DNA from: UBA7867 sp964579205
GTDB lineage: Bacteria; Bacillota; Clostridia; Christensenellales; UBA1242
Direction: 5' to 3'
DNA length: 64,000 nucleotides
NCBI GenBank assembly: GCA_964579205.1
Contig: CAZOFH010000001.1
Span: forward strand, 1-64,000
Part shown: positions 52,214 through 61,378 of the stretch, piece after piece
Numbering within the stretch: position 1 is the first letter of the stretch
Layout of the letters: every line of letters starts with the position of its first letter
Notes under the pieces: model-generated
Database searches by the model: none
The model's input: the letters and a program-made list of their open reading frames with translations, nothing else
Told to the model about the DNA's origin: nothing
Translations under genes and position numbers: made by a program

Positions 52214-52744
52214 TTATTCTTGGTCACTTTTTTGTGACTTTTTGTCTTGTTGAGTCTCGTCCTCAGCATCCGCCTCGACAGTCTCGCTATCCTCAGTAGT
52301 CTCCTCTGCTACAGCCTCTACAGGGGTAGCCTCTTTGGCTTTTGCCTTGCCCTTTGACTTGGCATCTGCCTCATCGTCTGCAGGCTCAATGACATCACCA
52401 TTGGCATCGTATACGACGTCTTGCTTTTTGTCCATACAGTAAATTACGCTAGAATCGATAGTCACAAAACTCTTGTTTTTGTCGTCACCAGTCTCAAGGG
52501 TGATGACTTTGCCATCAGTAGTCTCGCGAATAGACACGATAGTACCATAAATACCGCTGTAGGTCTTGACCTTGTCCCCTGGCTTGAGCGCCTCGATCAT
52601 AGCGACGGTCTCCTGATTGTACTTTTTACGCTTGATATAACTGAAAATGTACATAACAACCAAGACAACTAGCAAAACGATCATAATGATCCATGTAGAA
52701 GAACTACCGCCGCCACCTTGTGCTTGCAATAAAGTGCTTAACAT
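52214..52744 (-). CDS. yajC: Preprotein translocase subunit YajC
   Basis: 176 residues. A single membrane helix (about 18-40), the YajC core with LKPGDKVKTYSGIYGTIVSI, then an unusually long acidic, Ala/Glu/Asp/Lys-rich tail (about 115-176) not found in typical ~90-residue members. It is an accessory membrane protein of SecDF. The start follows AAGGAGATTTT. Confidence 0.92.
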   Translation of the reverse strand: MLSTLLQAQGGGGSSSTWIIMIVLLVVLVVMYIFSYIKRKKYNQETVAMIEALKPGDKVKTYSGIYGTIVSIRETTDGKVITLETGDDKNKSFVTIDSSVIYCMDKKQDVVYDANGDVIEPADDEADAKSKGKAKAKEATPVEAVAEETTEDSETVEADAEDETQQDKKSQKSDQE

Positions 52745-52801
52745 AAAATCTCCTTATATAGAATATGGCTAAATGATATCACAGTTTGCAGAAAAAAGCA
52801 A

Positions 52802-53872
52802 TTATTTTTGACCATTTTCATCCACAAAAGTATCTTTTGCAAAATCTCGCAACTCTTTTTCTCTATTTTGTGGCAAAACTCGACCAAAATGCTCATACGC
52901 TAGCGGCATCGCTACCCTACCTTTGCTCGTCCTAGCCACAAAGCCCATTTGGATAAGGTACGGCTCGCACGCCTCCTCGATAGTAGTAGCCTCTTCACCT
53001 GTAGCCGCAGCCAAAGTATCTAGCCCTACAGGTCCACCGTCGAATTTGTCAATAATGGTAGTAATGAGCCTGTGGTCGACAGCGTCCAGCCCCAATTCAT
53101 CTACCTCTAGTAGGGTCAGCGCCTTTTGCGCAATATCGACATCAATTTTCCCCGACCCCATCACGTCAGCGTAATCACGAATTCTCTTTAAAAACCTATT
53201 GGCAATCCTAGGAGTACCACGAGAAGATTTTGCGACTAGATAAGCAGCCTCTGGAGTAATACTGATATTCAAAATCTTGGCAGAGCGCAGCAAAATTTCA
53301 CTCAACTCGCTAGGCTCGTACAGTTCTAGCCGCCCCAGCACGCCGAATCTATCACGCAGAGGACCGGTGAGCATACCTGCTCTCGTGGTAGCGCCAATCA
53401 GGGTAAAAGGCTGGATTTTGAGGCGGATACTCTTTGCCGCAGGACCTTTGCCCACCACAAAATCAAGAGCATAGTCCTCCATCGCAGGGTACAAGACCTC
53501 CTCTACCGCGCGGCTGAGCCTGTGGATTTCGTCAATAAATAGCACATCGTTTTTACCCAAATTAGTGAGAATGGCGGCGAGATCAGCAGCGTGCTCGATA
53601 GCAGGTCCGCTAGTGACCTTGATTTGCGCACCGAGTTCGTTGGCAATAATATGCGACAGTGTGGTCTTTCCCAATCCTGGAGGGCCAAAGAGCAGCACAT
53701 GGTCGAGAGCCTCGCCACGCGCTTTTGCTGCCTGAATGTATATAGTCAAATTGTCCTTAAACTTTTTTTGCCCCACATATTCATCTAGTTGAGTAGGACG
53801 CAAATTATTCTCGATTACCTCATCTATCTCAGACTTGGTACTAGCGATAAATCTTTCATCATCATCAAACAT
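52802..53872 (-). CDS. ruvB: Holliday junction branch migration helicase RuvB
   Basis: 356 residues. N-terminal RPTQLDEYVGQ, AAA+ Walker A GPPGLGKTT, Walker B LFIDEIHRLSR, sensor GATTRAGML, arginine finger in RDRFG, and a C-terminal winged helix (GFVARTSKGRVAMPLAYEHF in segments). It drives branch migration with RuvA. ruvA ends 3 bases before it. Confidence 0.97.
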   Translation of the reverse strand: MFDDDERFIASTKSEIDEVIENNLRPTQLDEYVGQKKFKDNLTIYIQAAKARGEALDHVLLFGPPGLGKTTLSHIIANELGAQIKVTSGPAIEHAADLAAILTNLGKNDVLFIDEIHRLSRAVEEVLYPAMEDYALDFVVGKGPAAKSIRLKIQPFTLIGATTRAGMLTGPLRDRFGVLGRLELYEPSELSEILLRSAKILNISITPEAAYLVAKSSRGTPRIANRFLKRIRDYADVMGSGKIDVDIAQKALTLLEVDELGLDAVDHRLITTIIDKFDGGPVGLDTLAAATGEEATTIEEACEPYLIQMGFVARTSKGRVAMPLAYEHFGRVLPQNREKELRDFAKDTFVDENGQK

Positions 53873-53875
53873 ATA

Positions 53876-54472
53876 TTACTTCCCCAATTCCCTAAATGCC
53901 TTGGCTAATAGAGCCTCCATATCGTCTGTAGTCTCGTATACTTTGTTTAATATGTCCTGCGCACGTGTGCGAGGAACCCCCCAATCCAGCAATACATTGA
54001 GAGTATACGAATAAGCCTCGCTGTCCTTGGCTTCGATTTCGGTCAGCGACACTTGTGCCAAATGCGACAAAGCGTCCATTTTCTCCTTGAGTTCTAGCAT
54101 AATTCTTTCTCTAATCTTGGTGCCTACACCTTTGATATTCTTGAGAACGCTAGCATTCTGCGTGGCGATCGCAAAACTTAAATCCTCGGCAGACACCCCG
54201 CTCAAGATGTTGATAGCCATTTTGGGACCCACGCCATTGACCAATAAAAGTTTGCCAAAGACCTCCTTTTCAAAAGAGTCATAAAAACCATATAGTTTCA
54301 TCTCGTCTTCACGCACATTGAGATAAGTCTGAATATTGATCATTTCGCCTATGGCGCCTACTCTATCGAGACAAAAACTACTCACGCAAAGCTCAAAACC
54401 CACGCCGTTGCAATCTATATATAATGTGTTGAGTGCCTTGTCGGCAATAATTCCCTTTAAAAAACTAATCAT
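53876..54472 (-). CDS. ruvA: Holliday junction binding protein RuvA
   Basis: 198 residues. Domain I OB-fold (MISFLKGIIAD, YIDCNGVGFELCVS), HhH domain II (LLLVNGVGPKMAINILSG, NIKGVGTKIRERIMLELK) and a C-terminal domain III that contacts RuvB. The ATG at 54472 overlaps the ruvC stop (ATGA). Confidence 0.97.
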   Translation of the reverse strand: MISFLKGIIADKALNTLYIDCNGVGFELCVSSFCLDRVGAIGEMINIQTYLNVREDEMKLYGFYDSFEKEVFGKLLLVNGVGPKMAINILSGVSAEDLSFAIATQNASVLKNIKGVGTKIRERIMLELKEKMDALSHLAQVSLTEIEAKDSEAYSYTLNVLLDWGVPRTRAQDILNKVYETTDDMEALLAKAFRELGK

Positions 54473-54963
54473 ACTGCATTCCTCGCTCTCAAATTTTGGT
54501 TCGTTTGCGAATGGCATAGCGCCACCGCCACAGCGTCCGCCGCGTCATCAGGTGTGGGTGATTTTTGTAGATGAAGCAAAGTCTTGACCATAAACTTCAT
54601 CTGCGATTTGTCTGCCCTACCCGTCCCTGTCAGGGCAAGTTTGATATCCTGCGGAGTGTACTCGAATATCGGCAATTTGGCTTGCTGAAAGGACAAAAGG
54701 ATTATCCCCCTCGCCTCAGCGACCTTGATACCCGTAGTGATATTATTGTTAAAATACAGTTCTTCGATAGCGACCTCGTCAGGCTGAAACCTATCTATTA
54801 TCTTCGCCATACTGTGATAAATCACCTCTAACCTCGCGTTAAAATCCATATCTTTGGGCGTGGTGATCACCCCATAATCTACTACAGATAGCCCAGAATT
54901 ACTCTTGTCAATCACTCCGAATCCAATAATCCCGAACCCCGGGTCGATACCTAAAATACGCAC
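54469..54963 (-). CDS. ruvC: Crossover junction endonuclease RuvC
   Basis: 164 residues. Catalytic Asp in RILGIDPGFG, Glu in VAIEELYF, and the acidic pair in PTPDDAADAVAVALCH. It resolves Holliday junctions. Start GTG 54963, 7 bases from GGAGG; the upstream extension is not family-like. First gene of ruvC-ruvA-ruvB. Confidence 0.97.
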   Translation of the reverse strand: MRILGIDPGFGIIGFGVIDKSNSGLSVVDYGVITTPKDMDFNARLEVIYHSMAKIIDRFQPDEVAIEELYFNNNITTGIKVAEARGIILLSFQQAKLPIFEYTPQDIKLALTGTGRADKSQMKFMVKTLLHLQKSPTPDDAADAVAVALCHSQTNQNLRARNAV

Positions 54964-54983
54964 GCTTTCGCCTCCTAGATAGA

Positions 54984-55012
54984 ATAATAGCACAAAAAAG
55001 TGATTTTGTAAA
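54984..55012 (-). promoter_or_regulatory. SigA promoter of ruvCAB
   Basis: Minus strand: TTTACA, 17-base spacer, TATTAT. TTGTTCTAAAA lies just upstream of the -35 box. Confidence 0.7.
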
Positions 55013-55071
55013 ACGATTTTAGAACAATTTAGCCGAAATTTTTAATTTTTTTGAAATTTGGGGAAAAATAC

Positions 55072-55114
55072 TTGACAACAACACACTAACTGTATATACT
55101 GTATATACACAGTT
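55072..55114 (+). promoter_or_regulatory. Promoter and probable GntR operator of the ABC operon
   Basis: TTGACA, 17-base spacer, TATACT (55095-55100). The -10 box is buried in a repeat-rich element from AACTGT (55088) to ACAGTT (55114), with two tandem TGTATATAC units between. This is the kind of near-palindrome bound by YtrA-type GntR repressors; the gntR gene is third in the operon, suggesting autoregulation. Confidence 0.75.
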
Positions 55115-55128
55115 AAAAGGAGTTATAG

Positions 55129-55974
55129 ATGCTAAAAGTTAGTAATTTATGCAAAACTTACCCGAGTTTTGAGTTAAAAAATGTTTCCTTTACCATCCCT
55201 ACAGGCTATATAGTCGGGTTTTTGGGGATGAATGGCGCAGGCAAAACAACCACTATAAAATCTATTCTCAATATTACCCACCCCGATAGTGGAGTGGTGG
55301 AATTGGACGGCCTAAACCTCTCTAATGACGAATCGGCAATAAAGCAAAACATAGGCTTTATGCTGGGCGAATTCGACTATTTCCCCAAACATACAGTCGC
55401 GCAAATTAGACGAATTTATAGCGAATTTTATCCCAACTGGGAGGCTGCGACATACCAAAATTACATCCAAAAGTTCAAGATTGATGAGAGCAAAAAAATC
55501 TCTGACTTGTCTGCAGGTATGAGGGTAAAATTTGGGCTAGCCCTCGCCCTTTCGCACCACGCCAAAATTCTGCTACTCGATGAACCTACTAGCAGTCTAG
55601 ACCCGATCGCTAGAGAGGAACTATTGGATATCTTTAGAGAAATTATCCAAAACGAGGATACAGGGATTTTGTTTTCCACCCACATCACCTCAGACCTCGA
55701 CAAATGTGCCGACTATGTGTTGATGATAAAAGACGGCAAAATCATCGCCGATGAAAGCAAAGACGACCTCATTGACAGCCACCTATTGATCTCAGGCAAA
55801 CTAGATGACCTCACCCCCTCACTTCGCTTGCGTGCGGTAGGTATCAAAAGGAACAAATTCGGCTTTAGCGGGCTAATAAATCGCGACAAAATCGACCCGA
55901 GCGACCGAATAAACACGGAAAAACCAAATTTGGAGGACATTATGCTATATTACAACTTGGAGGCGAAAAAATGA
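55129..55974 (+). CDS. ABC transporter ATP-binding protein
   Basis: 281 residues. Walker A GMNGAGKTT, signature in SDLSAGMRVK, Walker B LLLDEPTSSLD and switch His in FSTHITSDL, plus a ~70-residue C-terminal accessory part. It is of the YtrB/BcrA-like exporter class. The start lies behind AAAAGGAGTTATAG. The stop overlaps the permease start (ATGA), so expression is coupled. Confidence 0.93.
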   Translation: MLKVSNLCKTYPSFELKNVSFTIPTGYIVGFLGMNGAGKTTTIKSILNITHPDSGVVELDGLNLSNDESAIKQNIGFMLGEFDYFPKHTVAQIRRIYSEFYPNWEAATYQNYIQKFKIDESKKISDLSAGMRVKFGLALALSHHAKILLLDEPTSSLDPIAREELLDIFREIIQNEDTGILFSTHITSDLDKCADYVLMIKDGKIIADESKDDLIDSHLLISGKLDDLTPSLRLRAVGIKRNKFGFSGLINRDKIDPSDRINTEKPNLEDIMLYYNLEAKK

Positions 55975-56639
55975 CTAGGCTCAAAACATTATTCAAAAAA
56001 GAATGGCACCTCTCGCTCAAGCCCGTCGCACTCAACTACTTTATATTCTTTTATTGGCTACTAGCATTCACCCTGTTAGCCCCAAATTATCCTTACTGCG
56101 TGGCTTTTGGCTATTGCCTCATCGGGATCCCGAATCTATTTACGCTGTACAAAGCAAACAAAGATTTGGAATTCAACTCCATGCTCCCTATTACACGAGC
56201 AGAAATAGTCAAGTCAAAATTTTTGTCCGTGATTTTTATCGAAATGATGCAGATTTTGATCGCAATCCCAGTGGCGATTATCTCGGCACTGCTAGTAAAT
56301 CCCACGGGTAATTCTGTCGGGCTGGACGCAAATTTTACCCTATTCGCCTGCACATTGATTGAATTTTCCGTATTTAATATCATATTTTTGCCTCAATTTT
56401 TTGCGACAGGCTACAAGGTAGCGGTGCCGACAATTTGGGCATTTGTGGGGTACCTGCTCACTCTCGGCACTATCGAAGTGCTGATTGCATTCATCCCAAC
56501 GCTCAATATGATTTTCGACGGCTATGCCTACATCGACGCACAACTAGGATTATTAGCAGTCGGGATTGCCGTATATTGCGTCACGTTTTTTGCCGCATAT
56601 AGATTGAGTGTCAAAAAATTTTTGAAGGTAAATTTGTAA
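55971..56639 (+). CDS. ABC-2 type permease subunit
   Basis: 222 residues, six hydrophobic segments. The pattern DLEFNSMLPITRAEIVKSK after the second helix is the coupling segment typical of the ABC-2 (DUF3021/YtrC-like) exporters in Firmicutes. Partner of the ATPase directly upstream. Substrate unknown; related operons answer to cell-wall-active antibiotics. Confidence 0.82.
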   Translation: MTRLKTLFKKEWHLSLKPVALNYFIFFYWLLAFTLLAPNYPYCVAFGYCLIGIPNLFTLYKANKDLEFNSMLPITRAEIVKSKFLSVIFIEMMQILIAIPVAIISALLVNPTGNSVGLDANFTLFACTLIEFSVFNIIFLPQFFATGYKVAVPTIWAFVGYLLTLGTIEVLIAFIPTLNMIFDGYAYIDAQLGLLAVGIAVYCVTFFAAYRLSVKKFLKVNL

Positions 56640-56640
56640 T

Positions 56641-57006
56641 ATGGATTTGATTATTCAAAAATCTTCCCCCACCCCAATATATCAGCAGATTTATGACCAA
56701 GTACTGACGCAAATTCTCAAAAAACAACTGTTGCCCGATGACTGCTTGCCATCCATTCGATTGGTTGCGCGCGAACTCAATATCAGTGTGATTTCGGTCA
56801 AAAATGCGTACGAGGCATTGGAGCAAGACGGGTATATCTACTCCATTCAGGGCAAGGGCTTTTTTGTAGCCCGCCTATTCTCCCCTGAGGATATCCACGC
56901 AGGATTAATCAAAGAAGCAGTGGACTGGGTGCAGGACTTTTGCCAAAATTATCACATCAACGTTGACGAAATAATCGCAAAACTGCGAGAAAAAACCCAA
57001 AAGTAA
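56641..57006 (+). CDS. GntR-family regulator, YtrA subfamily
   Basis: 121 residues: an N-terminal winged helix (PIYQQIYDQVLTQILKK, LPSIRLVARELNISVISVKNAYEALEQDG in segments) and a short ~45-residue C-terminal dimerisation tail, the hallmark of the YtrA class. It starts one base after the permease stop. It probably represses this operon through the element at 55088-55114. Confidence 0.9.
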   Translation: MDLIIQKSSPTPIYQQIYDQVLTQILKKQLLPDDCLPSIRLVARELNISVISVKNAYEALEQDGYIYSIQGKGFFVARLFSPEDIHAGLIKEAVDWVQDFCQNYHINVDEIIAKLREKTQK

Positions 57007-57431
57007 ATTGAATAAAAATTAAAAGCCTATACTTAGGATATGATGTTTGAAACTAATGTAATAATTTAAGAGTAGGCAGAGAAATGTTCTAATCTTTTTT
57101 ATGGCTACTTTATGCCGTGAGAAAGGTTCTTGACAAGTGAATAAATGGAAAAACAATATTAACAGACAGAGAAACGCAAAACAAAAATGCCTGAGCACAA
57201 ATATCGTTTCTCAGTCTTAATCAGAAAAACTCATTTTAGAGACTCTTGTCAAGTCCACTATGTAATAAATTAGCCATTGTTTAGAATAGCAAAAAAAGCG
57301 AAAGCGTGTTATGCTCTTCCAGCACTTTCGCTTTTTGTGTATGGTTTAATCTAGTTTGTAGGCATGTGCTAGTCTGTCCAAACGAAGTGAGAGCACTTGT
57401 TTTAAGATAAGCACACTCCTAAATGTCTTTT
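57007..57431. other. Intergenic region with nested inverted repeats and a terminator
   Basis: No ORF is convincing. An outer pair, CTTGACAAG (57129-57137) and CTTGTCAAG (57245-57253), encloses an inner pair, GACAGAGAAACG (57165-57176) and CGTTTCTCAGTC (57205-57216), with one A-A mismatch. The rightmost ~95 bases before mcrC show nothing I can assign. Confidence 0.5.
57293..57336. terminator. Bidirectional terminator before the McrBC module
   Basis: AAAAAGCGAAAG and CTTTCGCTTTTT form a 12-bp stem with a 20-base loop. Confidence 0.82.
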
Positions 57432-58460
57432 TTAATTTTTTATTAAATTATGTTCATTTATGATTTTGAATAATTGCTCTTTTATATCATAAAAATCACA
57501 ATTCAAATCTAGTGCCATTGCAGAAATTTTATTTCCGTCCATTGAGTAGGAGTTGTTTGGGAATATTGTTTCATCAGTTTTTGCATATAATAACATTCCT
57601 GAAACTTGCTTTCCACAAGCTCTTTTATTTTTTACATATGTAAAGATTTGATATAGATTATTAGAATGTAATGTAACCGCATCAAATTGTTTTTGTGTTG
57701 AGCGTTCATAGTATTTTGCATCTATAATTAAAACTTTTTCTTTTGTTTCAATCATAATATCTGATTGCATTGTTGGTAACATAAAGTCATTATCATTATC
57801 TAATACCCATTTTATTTGAGAAGACGATACTTTTAAACTTGGACACTCTTTTTTGTAAAATTCTAAAATAAACTTTTCGTATAATCGACACATTCTTTGT
57901 TCATCAATAAAATCATCTATTTTGAATTGTCCGTTGTTGTTTGATTGAATTAGTCCTTTAATAACTAACCAACAAATATGAATTAGCATTTTATAGGTTT
58001 GATTATTTTTATTGAATTGGATTTGCCAGTTAATAGCAAAAGGATTTAATTCTTCAACTTCATTAAAATATCTCATCAATCTTTTTAAAGATTTTTTCCT
58101 TTCTAATGAAATATCCGATTTTATCAAAAGTAAACTTGTTGTTTTTATTATTCTATTCAAATACGAATTTATTGAGAACTCATCATATTCACAAACAAGT
58201 TGTTTCTTTTGAATTGCTGAATTTTTTATAGATTCAGTTATATTAAATTTGCCTTTGGGGTTGCTTAATTGAGTTTGTTTGAATATATATTCTTTTCCCA
58301 AACCTCTTTTAATTTCGTGAGAAATACCTTTTATTATAATTTCTGCAAACAACTCCCTTATATTATCAAAATCTTCTGTTTCACAAGTTTTATATTTTCC
58401 TTGTAGTAAATTTTGAAAAGCATAAGACAACATATAATATATGTTTTTAATCTTTATCAC
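57432..58460 (-). CDS. mcrC: McrC-type restriction subunit
   Basis: 342 residues. A C-terminal PD-(D/E)xK nuclease core is visible: Asp in LPTMQSDIMIE (D234) followed by VLIIDAKYY (D247 and K249). An N-terminal helical region includes the usual IYYMLSYAFQ start of this McrC group. It would cut DNA when driven by McrB. It overlaps mcrB by 4 bases. Base composition is far more A+T rich than the surroundings (14 G+C in the one 60-base line I counted), a sign of transfer. Confidence 0.88.
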   Translation of the reverse strand: MIKIKNIYYMLSYAFQNLLQGKYKTCETEDFDNIRELFAEIIIKGISHEIKRGLGKEYIFKQTQLSNPKGKFNITESIKNSAIQKKQLVCEYDEFSINSYLNRIIKTTSLLLIKSDISLERKKSLKRLMRYFNEVEELNPFAINWQIQFNKNNQTYKMLIHICWLVIKGLIQSNNNGQFKIDDFIDEQRMCRLYEKFILEFYKKECPSLKVSSSQIKWVLDNDNDFMLPTMQSDIMIETKEKVLIIDAKYYERSTQKQFDAVTLHSNNLYQIFTYVKNKRACGKQVSGMLLYAKTDETIFPNNSYSMDGNKISAMALDLNCDFYDIKEQLFKIINEHNLIKN

Positions 58461-60610
58461 TTAATAGAACTCCTTAAATTAAATGTCCATTCATTTACTT
58501 TAGATTGTTCATCAAACCAATATTCTTTTATAAGTGGTATAAGTTCAAATTCTATAATATCAATCAATTCTTTATCCGAAACATTTTTACTTAAATTGCA
58601 AAAATAACTATGACCAATACAAAATCCGTTTCCAAGTATTTCGTCATTAGCAATAACTTCATTTAAACTTTTAACACAATTAATTAAATTACTTAAATTA
58701 GGATTTTCTATAGAATCTTTATAACTTTTAAATCCGTCAGTGTCAAATCCAGGAACGATATCAAAGAAAGCAAATCTTCTTCTAAGAGCATAATCCAACA
58801 TTGCAAGACTTCTATCTGCTGTATTCATCATACCAATAATATAAACATTTTTGGGTACAGAGAATTTTTCATTATTATAAATTAATTGAACACTTGTATT
58901 TCTTTTATCGTTTTCAATTAACATAAATAATTCGCCAAATATTTTACTTAAATTACCGCGATTTATTTCATCTATGATAAAGAAATACTTGTTTTCTTCA
59001 TCTTTTGCAGCTTCTTTACAGAAATTATAGAATACACCTGTCCTCAAATCAAATCCTGTTGAATTAGGTCTAAATCCCATAATAAAATCTTCATAAGAAT
59101 AGCTTTGGTGAAATTGTACCATATTAACTCTTTCAGTATTTTTCTCGCCAATGATTGAGTATGCTAATCTCTTTGCAATATAAGTTTTGCCAACACCTGG
59201 AGCACCTTGTAAAATTATATTTTTCTTATTTTCTAAAAGTCTAACAAGATGGTTATAGGATTCATTTGTCATATAAACATCACTTAAAAAATCATCCTTT
59301 GTATATGCTGAATATTTTTGCTCTTTCTCATCTTCTTCAAGAATATCATTGTCATTTACTATTTCTAAAAGATTTTTAACATAATCCGTATATTGAGTAA
59401 TATCGGTTAAAACTTTTATAACTGCTTGACCTGGATGCTCCCATTCACTGTTGTGTGTCCAATTTACTTTGCAAACATGTTTATACTCCTTGCGATTTTC
59501 ATCATAATAATATTTTGATTCTACAAATCCACGACCAACTAAAGTGTGTAGTCCTTTTTTGACAAATACTATATCGCCAGGTTTTAGTTCTTGGGCAAAT
59601 TGCCATAAAGCATGTGCTACATTTTTGTATGTTAGAGAAGGGTCTCTTTTTTCTTTTAAAGCATTCTTTATTTCTTCTTTTGAGTTATATTGGCTTAAAT
59701 CTCCAATTTCATCCCAACCCATACACATAATGCCATTGCTATAAAACTCATCCCACTTGCTTGCGCTATCACCAGGGGAATAAATCCAATAATGGACACT
59801 ATTTTTATCTTCTTCCAAAGAATGTTCACTTTCTTCATCCATTTGTGCTTGTTTCCTTTGTTGATTTATTTCTTCTGAATATCTCCATGCTTCAAAAGAT
59901 AATTCCTTAAAATCTTTCAAATCGCTTTTTCCTGCAAGTAAATATTCTTTTAACATTTCAACAATGGCAAAATATTTTTGTGATGATATTTTAGGCTCGA
60001 CTTTTGGTAAAGTGTTTACAAAATCAGTTGACATTTTCCCTGACTCATATATATACCACTCATTTCTGCTATCTAAATTTAAAAATGTGTCTGGAGCAAT
60101 CCAATAAAGCCCCATTGTAATTTTACTATTTCCATTACCTTTTTTATTAATAACAATATCAAAATAATAAGACAATACTTTTCTGTTATCTTGAGTAGGA
60201 CTGTTGGCATAATTTAATGCACTTTCAAACAATTCCCAAAGTTCATCAATATCGTTATCTGTACGAAGATTTGAAAAATAGTAAAAAGTAGCATTTTGAT
60301 TATTTAAAACAGGAATACTATCAAATGATGTTGGCAATTTTGCATTTATATTTAATTTTTTTGCAAAGTTAGACATTAATTTTAATCTATTGTCCTTAGT
60401 AATGCCTTTATTGAATAAACCAAAAATAGTAAATGGGTCAATATCAATCAATTTATCATCAATTTCTAAAGTTGGCATATTGATATCAGAATCTTTATAA
60501 ACACTTTCTACAATAGCAATAAGTTCCTTTCTATTAACTTTATACTTCAAAAGTTTTTGAGCAAATTCTTTATAAAAATCAACCCAGTCAAATTGTTCTT
60601 TACTAAACAT
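58457..60610 (-). CDS. mcrB: McrB-type GTPase with EVE-like reader domain
   Basis: 717 residues. Residues ~1-240 are an N-terminal region seen in McrB relatives (GLYWIAPDTFLNLDSRN). Residues ~272-415 match an EVE/PUA-like fold (HYWIYSPGDSASKW, ALWQFAQELKPGDIVFVKKG, GRGFVESKYYY), a fold that reads modified cytosines in DNA. Residues ~450-700 are the AAA+ GTPase: Walker A GAPGVGKT, FHQSYSYEDFIMG, Walker B FFIIDEINRGNLS and the McrB signature MNTADRSLAMLD. Together with McrC this is a type IV, modification-dependent restriction system. A+T-rich like mcrC. Confidence 0.9.
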   Translation of the reverse strand: MFSKEQFDWVDFYKEFAQKLLKYKVNRKELIAIVESVYKDSDINMPTLEIDDKLIDIDPFTIFGLFNKGITKDNRLKLMSNFAKKLNINAKLPTSFDSIPVLNNQNATFYYFSNLRTDNDIDELWELFESALNYANSPTQDNRKVLSYYFDIVINKKGNGNSKITMGLYWIAPDTFLNLDSRNEWYIYESGKMSTDFVNTLPKVEPKISSQKYFAIVEMLKEYLLAGKSDLKDFKELSFEAWRYSEEINQQRKQAQMDEESEHSLEEDKNSVHYWIYSPGDSASKWDEFYSNGIMCMGWDEIGDLSQYNSKEEIKNALKEKRDPSLTYKNVAHALWQFAQELKPGDIVFVKKGLHTLVGRGFVESKYYYDENRKEYKHVCKVNWTHNSEWEHPGQAVIKVLTDITQYTDYVKNLLEIVNDNDILEEDEKEQKYSAYTKDDFLSDVYMTNESYNHLVRLLENKKNIILQGAPGVGKTYIAKRLAYSIIGEKNTERVNMVQFHQSYSYEDFIMGFRPNSTGFDLRTGVFYNFCKEAAKDEENKYFFIIDEINRGNLSKIFGELFMLIENDKRNTSVQLIYNNEKFSVPKNVYIIGMMNTADRSLAMLDYALRRRFAFFDIVPGFDTDGFKSYKDSIENPNLSNLINCVKSLNEVIANDEILGNGFCIGHSYFCNLSKNVSDKELIDIIEFELIPLIKEYWFDEQSKVNEWTFNLRSSIK

Positions 60611-60716
60611 AATTATCTCATCCTTTTATCGTATTTCTGCAATCATTATAACATACAAGTACTGAATTTGTTGCTATTTTAAAAAATTTTATAAAAATAA
60701 TTTTATTTAATACAAA

Positions 60717-60748
60717 AGACACCTTATCAAATTAATGATAAAGTGTCT
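60717..60748 (-). terminator. Terminator of spoVAC
   Basis: Minus strand: AGACACTTTATCA, 6-base loop, TGATAAGGTGTCT, then TTTTG. The ~100 A+T-rich bases to its left reach the mcrB promoter region. Confidence 0.72.
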
Positions 60749-60804
60749 ATCAGTTACACTAATTTCAAATCAGTCAAACCTTAGGCTTTTATTTTTGCGA
60801 GATT

Positions 60805-61251
60805 TTAGAAAATATAATAGATTAGACCTGCGATAATTGAGGCGACTACCCCGCTTACGATAACAGGTCCCGCTATGACGAACATTTTCGCCATTAGCCC
60901 AAAGACCATTCCCTCTCGTTTGAATTCGAGTGCTGAACTTGCTATCGAATTACTAAATCCCGTGATAGGCACGATACTACCAGCCCCCGCATAAGCGCCG
61001 ATTTTATCGTAAATTCCTAGCCCTGTGAGTAGTGCTGCGATAACAATAATCAGCATTGACGACCACGAACTCGCCTCTTGTGCTGACATATAAGGGAAGA
61101 TATACATACACAAATCCTTGAATAATTCGCCGAAGCAGCATATCACCCCACCCACCCAAAAGGCGTGAAAAAGCGAGGGCCACGGCTTGGTCTTGGGCAT
61201 TTTGCTAGATACATAAGCGTTATATTTTGCATTTCTGTCAGTTTGGTTCAT
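60805..61251 (-). CDS. spoVAC: Stage V sporulation protein AC
   Basis: 148 residues, about four membrane helices. The diagnostic segment AGAGSIVPITGFSNSIASSA followed by ALEFKREGMVFGLMAKMF and IAGPVIVSGV is present, as is FWVGGVICCFGELFKD. It is the mechanosensitive-channel-like subunit of the SpoVA dipicolinate channel. Start ATG 61251 with AGGAG 7 bases upstream. It is separated from spoVAD-spoVAE (3.7-5.1 kb) and lies next to the restriction module. Confidence 0.96.
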   Translation of the reverse strand: MNQTDRNAKYNAYVSSKMPKTKPWPSLFHAFWVGGVICCFGELFKDLCMYIFPYMSAQEASSWSSMLIIVIAALLTGLGIYDKIGAYAGAGSIVPITGFSNSIASSALEFKREGMVFGLMAKMFVIAGPVIVSGVVASIIAGLIYYIF

Positions 61252-61378
61252 ATGATTGCTCCTGACAAAAATATTTGCCAAAAATGTCTTTTTCAATCAA
61301 AAAAATCGCAAATTGCATAAATAATTTATCAAATTTCACACAAACTAGCCTTGTAAAAATTTTTTTAGAGGTGAATTT

